A DNA stretch of 64,000 nucleotides from Paragonimus skrjabini miyazakii. Lineage: Eukaryota > Platyhelminthes > Trematoda > Plagiorchiida > Troglotrematidae. A model generated the notes under the pieces. The model was given only the letters and a program-made list of their open reading frames with translations. It had not been told where the DNA came from and did not search any database. The stretch lies in NCBI GenBank assembly GCA_014338405.1, contig JTDE01000041.1, forward strand, positions 293,748 through 357,747, given 5' to 3'. A program made the translations under genes and the position numbers. Below are positions 60,256-64,000 of the stretch, piece by piece (within the stretch, counting starts at the first letter, position 1; each line of letters starts with the position of its first letter).

Positions 60256-60861
60256 TCATAAACGTGCAGTGTAATCCGTACCAGGGTTTGGGTGAGTCGA
60301 GGGCTGAATCAATTCTCCTGGGAGGTGCAAGTTGCTACCGTAAACTAACTCAGAGGTAGTACAGCCAACGTCCTCTTTAACGGTATACCGGATTCCGAGG
60401 AGAATGAGTGGTAGACGTTCACTCCACTTCGTTGTGTACGACTGCGCGGTTATCGAAGCTTTTAGTTGTCGGTGATAACGTTCGACTAAACCGTTAGCAC
60501 AAGGATGGTACGCCATCGTTTTAATGTGCGAACAACCCAGCAACTCCGTGAAGTTGCGAAAAAGGGAGGATTGAAACTGGGTGCCTCGATCCGTAGTGAT
60601 TGTAGATGGCACACCAAAATTAGCGATCCAGTGTTCCAAGAGGGTTTTGGCGACTGTCTCCGCCGAAACAACTGTAATAGGCACATCTAAAGGCCAACGG
60701 GTAAAACGGTCGATTGCGGTTAATATATATCTACAATCGTTGGAGGGTGGAAGTGGGCCAACGATGTCAAGGTGTACATGGGAAAAGCGGGCGTCTGGTC
60801 GGCAGAATGTGCCAGGTGTGGTAATCGTATGCTTGTGCACTTTACTCCTTTGGCACTCCAT
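60256..60861 (-). pseudogene. Gypsy 2 integrase catalytic core
   Basis: This 200-codon frame holds the complete DDE triad: FSHVHLDIVGPLPPS (first Asp), ITTDRGTQFQSSLF (second) and NGLVERYHRQLKAS (Glu). Exactly 35 residues separate the second Asp from the Glu. The H2C2 zinc finger starts upstream and its CxxC (CMECQ) is at the beginning of this frame. The core looks intact. The domain is cut from the zinc-finger part by one TGA at 60874-60876, where relatives have Trp. Confidence 0.93.
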
Positions 60862-61560
60862 ACACTGTTGTGATCAGAGACGAACGTCTTTGTTCATAGA
60901 GAGCCAAACAAAACGGTGTGCAATCAGCTTTACTGTGCCGCGTTTTTCGGGGTGAGATAAACGGTGGAAATGATTAAAAACAGCGCGACGATATGAAAGT
61001 GGGACAAAGGGTCTAGGTTTACCCGTTGAAGTATCGCACAGAATGTCACCAGGTTGCGTCGGCAGGGGGATGGTAGATAGTTTCAAGGACTTACAAATGA
61101 AAACGTCCTTCATGTTCTCACTGAACTGCTGGGCGGTAGCCATTTTGGATAAGTCAAAGGAGGGTGGCGATTGAATTGATTTGATATCAGGACGTGATAA
61201 AGCATCAGGAACGATGTTAGCGTCACCACATAGGTGTCGGATGTCTGTGGTGAATTTGGAGATATAGTCCAGATGTCTGATTTCACGCGGAGAGTACCGG
61301 TCGGGTTTGGCGTGAAATGCAAATTTCAAAGGTTTGTGGTCGGTTTGCACGACAAAGTGTCGACCTTCCAAAAAGTGCCGAAAATAACGAATCGCCAAAT
61401 AGATTGCCAGCAGTTCACGTCCAAAGGTGCTGTATTTAATTTGTGCTGGCTGAAGCTTTTGGGAGAAAGAGGCTAAGGGATGTTTATCGCCATTTACTGA
61501 TTGTTCTAAAACTGCGCCGACGGCAGCATTTGACACATCTGTGATGAGAAGATGTGCATT
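60862..61560 (-). pseudogene. Gypsy 2 RNase H and integrase zinc-finger start
   Basis: On the minus strand DVSNAAVGAVLEQ starts the RNase H, with its first Asp. Then come SFSQKLQPAQIKYSTFGREL with the conserved Glu, VQTDHKPLKFAF with TDH intact, and FTTDIRHLCGDANIVPDALS with PDALSRPD. After a spacer, FNHFHRLSHPEKRGTVKLI supplies the two His of the zinc finger. The frame ends with a TGA at 60874. A frameshift at about 61550 separates it from the RT. Confidence 0.92.
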
Positions 61561-62456
61561 TGGATCGCAACTGATGAAACATAGTTTGGTGGCGTGGCAT
61601 AGGGCTTCTTTGCAGCTGAGAAAGCTGCCTTGGCTTCAGGTGAGAGTTCGATTGATTTACGTTTGGAGTCGACCAGGTGTGTCAGAGATTTTAAAATGTC
61701 CGCGCAATGAGGAAGGAAACGTCGATGGTAGTTAAGTATGCCGAGAAATCGTCGGAGTTGGGTCACCGTAATGGGAATCGGAAAAGTCGAGATGGACTCA
61801 ACTGTATCTGGAAAAGGTATGATGCCGGTTTGGTCGTTGCGATGTCCCAAGCAATCTAATAAATTAGCTCCGAAGGCACACTTGTCGATGTTGACTTTAA
61901 TATCATACTGCGCGAAACGATCGAAAACAGCATGAAGATGAAAAAAATGCTCCTCGTTTGAGCGGCTAGCGATCAAAACATCGTCGATGTAGAGGTACGC
62001 GAACGGCAGTCCACGTAATCCTTCGTCCATGAATCGCTGAAATGTTTGAGCCGCATTACGAAGTCCAAAGGGCATTCTCGTGAACTCGAAAAGTCCAAAA
62101 GGGGTTGTAACGGCTGTTTTCGGGATGTCCTCTTCCACGACCGGGATGTGGTAATAGGCGCCCACTAGGTCTAATTTGGAGAAGATAGTGACGCCAGCGT
62201 GGATGTGTGGTATAAGGTACCTGTCCGGGATTGTGCAGTTGTTGAGAGCACGATAATCATCGCAAGGTCGCCAATCTCCCGGAGACTTTTTGGGTACCAT
62301 GTGTAGTGGTGTCGCCCAAGAGCTGTTTGAAGGTCGAATTATGCCCAACTGAAGCATATGTTCGAATTCAGCCTTGGCTACTTTGGGTTTATCTGGATGT
62401 AAACGGCGTGGACGGGCGAAAACCGGAGGACCGCGTGTTATAATGTGATGTTCCAC
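61506..62456 (-). pseudogene. Gypsy 2 reverse transcriptase
   Basis: A 316-codon frame, the longest in the window. The order of RT motifs is normal: SSWATPLHMVPKKSPGDWRP, then FSKLDLVGAYY (first catalytic Asp), MPFGLRNAAQTFQRFMDE, and FAYLYIDDVLIAS with the YIDD box at 61980-61991. Further blocks are CAFGANLLDCLGHR and FLGILNYHRRFLPHCA. A small deletion is visible before GVTIFSKLD, where about eight residues are missing. The last 15 codons run out of frame. The C-terminal thumb and connection are present. Confidence 0.94.
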
Positions 62457-63060
62457 ACTGTGCTTGACGTGTCTCGGAATGTGCGCATGGCCGAGTTAAC
62501 GATGGAAAATCTTTCAACAGTGCCGCAAAAGACGGTGTTAGTGGAAGAGCGGGTCGGATGCCGATTGATGTTATCGTAAATTGGACACCGTTTACTGTGC
62601 ATGCAGTGGTGTCGTCAATCAGCTTACGCCTCTTGACATCAACGGAAAGGTTGAAATGTGCCAGGAAGTCGGCACCGATCAGTGGCGTTTGAACGTCAGC
62701 GAGCAGGAATATCCATCGAAAACATCGCCGGAGACCGAGATCGACGGTGACAGAGCGTTCCCTGCAGGTTTTGATGCGACTTTGACTTGCGGCCTGTAAA
62801 GTTTACTGGCCAGACTGAAGTCGGCCATTTGGTTGCGGTGGAATGACGCTGAGCTCGGATCCGGTATCGATAAGGAACCGAAATCCGGTCGATCGATCTT
62901 TGATGAAAAATAGGCGACTAGTTCCTGCTGGGCCGGCGAAAGCCGTCGCCGTTACTGGCTGGCCTGCCGGTTTGACGGTGACGTTTGGCAGGTACGAAAT
63001 GTGCACGACTGGGTGAACTTCTTCGCTTTGTGTCGGAAGTTTTGGTGGTACCAACACCAC
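62457..63060 (-). pseudogene. Gypsy 2 aspartic protease and linker
   Basis: On the minus strand FFIKDRSTGFRFLIDTGSEL followed by SVIPP contains the DTG active site (DTG codons at 62860-62868). After a stop near 62803 the homology continues in another frame with FRWIFLLADVQTPLIGADFL and AHFNLSVDVKRRKLID, the flap-to-C-terminus part. A further frameshift at about 62490 leads into the RT. The enzyme would have cut the gag-pol polyprotein. Confidence 0.87.
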
Positions 63061-63706
63061 CTTGATGGATTGCGAGAGTTAGATCGTGCAGATCGTGCAC
63101 GGTTTCTGGGTGGATGCTTTTTCAGCTCATTGATTTGCATGGCCATACTGTGCATATGGTGGCACATCTTCTCTATCAAAAGTTTTAGGCCATCGTCAGT
63201 AGCTGAGATCATCGGGGACGACGTGGGGACAGCTATAGTTGCGGCGCACATCGGTTGTGGGGGAAGGTTTCTGATACTTTGTCCGCAAGGGCTGCCAATT
63301 TGTCAATTGAGCAATCCTCATTCATGGTGGCCAAAATGTGTTGCAACGCAGACGGCAGCATTTCCGCCCACAACTGCTTCAAGATGACATCATCGAATTT
63401 CCGCGAGCCTAAAATGCCTTTTATATAACGTAACAATTGAGACAGGGACCGGTTGCCTAGCTCGACTGATTTGAACAAGTCATGCAGCAGTTTGGCTTCT
63501 GACCTCCCAGTCCGTTTTATGCTGGCATCTTTTAGAATGGTATAGGGGGAATCAGACAGGACTGATTCCAACAGGTCTTCCACATCTGCAGGGACATCAG
63601 AGGGAAGAGAATGTACCACATATGAGAATTTTATTTTCTCTGATGTTATCCGCCTGGTGGAAAAGACGGCCTCAATCTGGTGGAACCACAGTCGTGCGTT
63701 TCGGAC
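62952..63706 (-). pseudogene. Gypsy 2 gag
   Basis: The first frame (63706-63233) has RLWFHQIEAVFSTRRITSEK and KFSYVVHSLPSDVPADVEDL, followed by RYIKGILGSRKFDDVILKQL, the helical capsid-like region of flatworm-type gypsy gag. A one-base shift near 63240 leads to a second frame (63251-62952) with IEKMCHHMHSMAMQINELKK and a basic stretch. It then has CWYHQNFRHKAKKFTQSC, a decayed zinc knuckle in which one Cys is Phe. The N-terminus upstream of a TAG at 63707-63709 is not readable. Confidence 0.83.
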
Positions 63707-63709
63707 CTA

Positions 63710-64000
63710 GCTTGAACAGTATGTGGAACTCGACAGTTCCGTCCGACCTTGGATCGTTAGTGAAGTGGTGGACAAGTATCAGATAGTTTCTAACGCAGAT
63801 TGAAGTTGTAGACAAGAATTTGAATCATATCAATGTATTCGGCATTACTTTAGCCAGTTCCATGAAGATACGGCGAAACTGAACGAACCAAACAGGCAAG
63901 TACCTCGTGAGTGAGGCGTAAACGACGGTAATCATAATGACTTGAGATCATGAGGATTGGTTAGGCCTCCATTCAAGATAGAACTAGTCCTCAAGCTTCC
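63710..64000. other. End of window, unassigned
   Basis: The 5' end of gypsy element 2 should lie here or beyond. A few gag-like codons may continue past the TAG at 63707. I find no copy of the 3' LTR start (TGTAACG) or a primer-binding site. Confidence 0.5.

Larger units (their letters stand above)
59530..63706 (-). mobile_element. Ty3/gypsy element 2, nearly complete coding region
   Basis: On the minus strand: gag (63706-62952), protease (about 62830-63060), linker, RT (62456-61506), RNase H (61560-61000), integrase zinc finger (about 61000-60845), integrase core (60861-60256), C-terminus (to about 59905), polypurine tract and 3' LTR (from 59759). The gag-pol order with integrase last is that of Ty3/gypsy. 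Several frameshifts and stops make it inactive. No 5' LTR is identified; it could lie beyond the window. Confidence 0.92.

Noticed and set aside
60581..60955. 124-codon plus-strand ORF opposite the gypsy integrase
   Set aside because: An antisense shadow of the integrase reading frame.
1..64000. CRISPR arrays, bacterial operons or a prokaryotic defence system
   Set aside because: No regularly spaced direct repeats, no ribosome-binding-site-led gene clusters, and the content is eukaryotic retroelement debris.

Overview
This is eukaryotic genomic DNA: an AT-rich scaffold with three runs of N, splice-like signals, no operons, and almost all recognisable coding sequence in decayed transposable elements. 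The mix is Penelope-like elements (PLEs) with GIY-YIG endonucleases, Ty3/gypsy elements, a mariner and a tRNA-derived short repeat. It fits a large repeat-rich metazoan genome. I infer a parasitic flatworm (cestode or trematode) from the style of the gypsy and PLE proteins, but no conserved host gene is complete enough to prove it.

Layout. 0-1.1 kb: a mariner with both inverted ends, a TA duplication and an internal deletion. 1.1-11.6 kb: mostly featureless, with a PLE 3' fragment (about 5.5 kb) and a tRNA-like repeat (about 7.5 kb). 11.7-13.8 kb: the most complete PLE (reverse transcriptase plus GIY-YIG), broken by stops and frameshifts. 16.1-17.8 kb: a second PLE on the minus strand, split by a tRNA-like repeat. 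25.7-26.3 kb: two PLE ends in inverted orientation. 28.9-31.0 kb: a 5'-truncated gypsy element with its 3' LTR. 37-39 kb: two tRNA-like repeats. 43.1-44.8 kb: a cluster of PLE ends plus an unclassified repeat. 49.1-52.3 kb: a long inverted repeat enclosing a PLE. 55.3-56.6 kb: a tRNA-like repeat and a PLE flanked by inverted ends. 57.5-58.2 kb: two possible exons of an unknown gene. 58.6-59.1 kb: a gypsy integrase fragment joined to a fossil histone H2B 3' end. 59.5-63.7 kb: a nearly complete gypsy element (gag, protease, RT, RNase H, integrase, 3' LTR).

The most interesting signal is at the PLE ends. Several carry, about 85-110 nt after the last codon and 15-30 nt after a TATA-like stretch, a hammerhead-ribozyme-like core (CTGATGA, a short stem, GAAA, a small stem III, then a strand closing stem I). 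Two copies 35 kb apart share the motif, and at least two short PLEs are flanked by inverted copies of this end. Other points are the H2B fossil with a histone-type 3' stem-loop, and a six-copy repeat whose Pol III A and B boxes lie internally rather than at its 5' end. Nothing here looks like an intact, expressed host gene. Long unassigned ORFs of 115-160 codons are about as frequent as chance would give in 64 kb of this composition.
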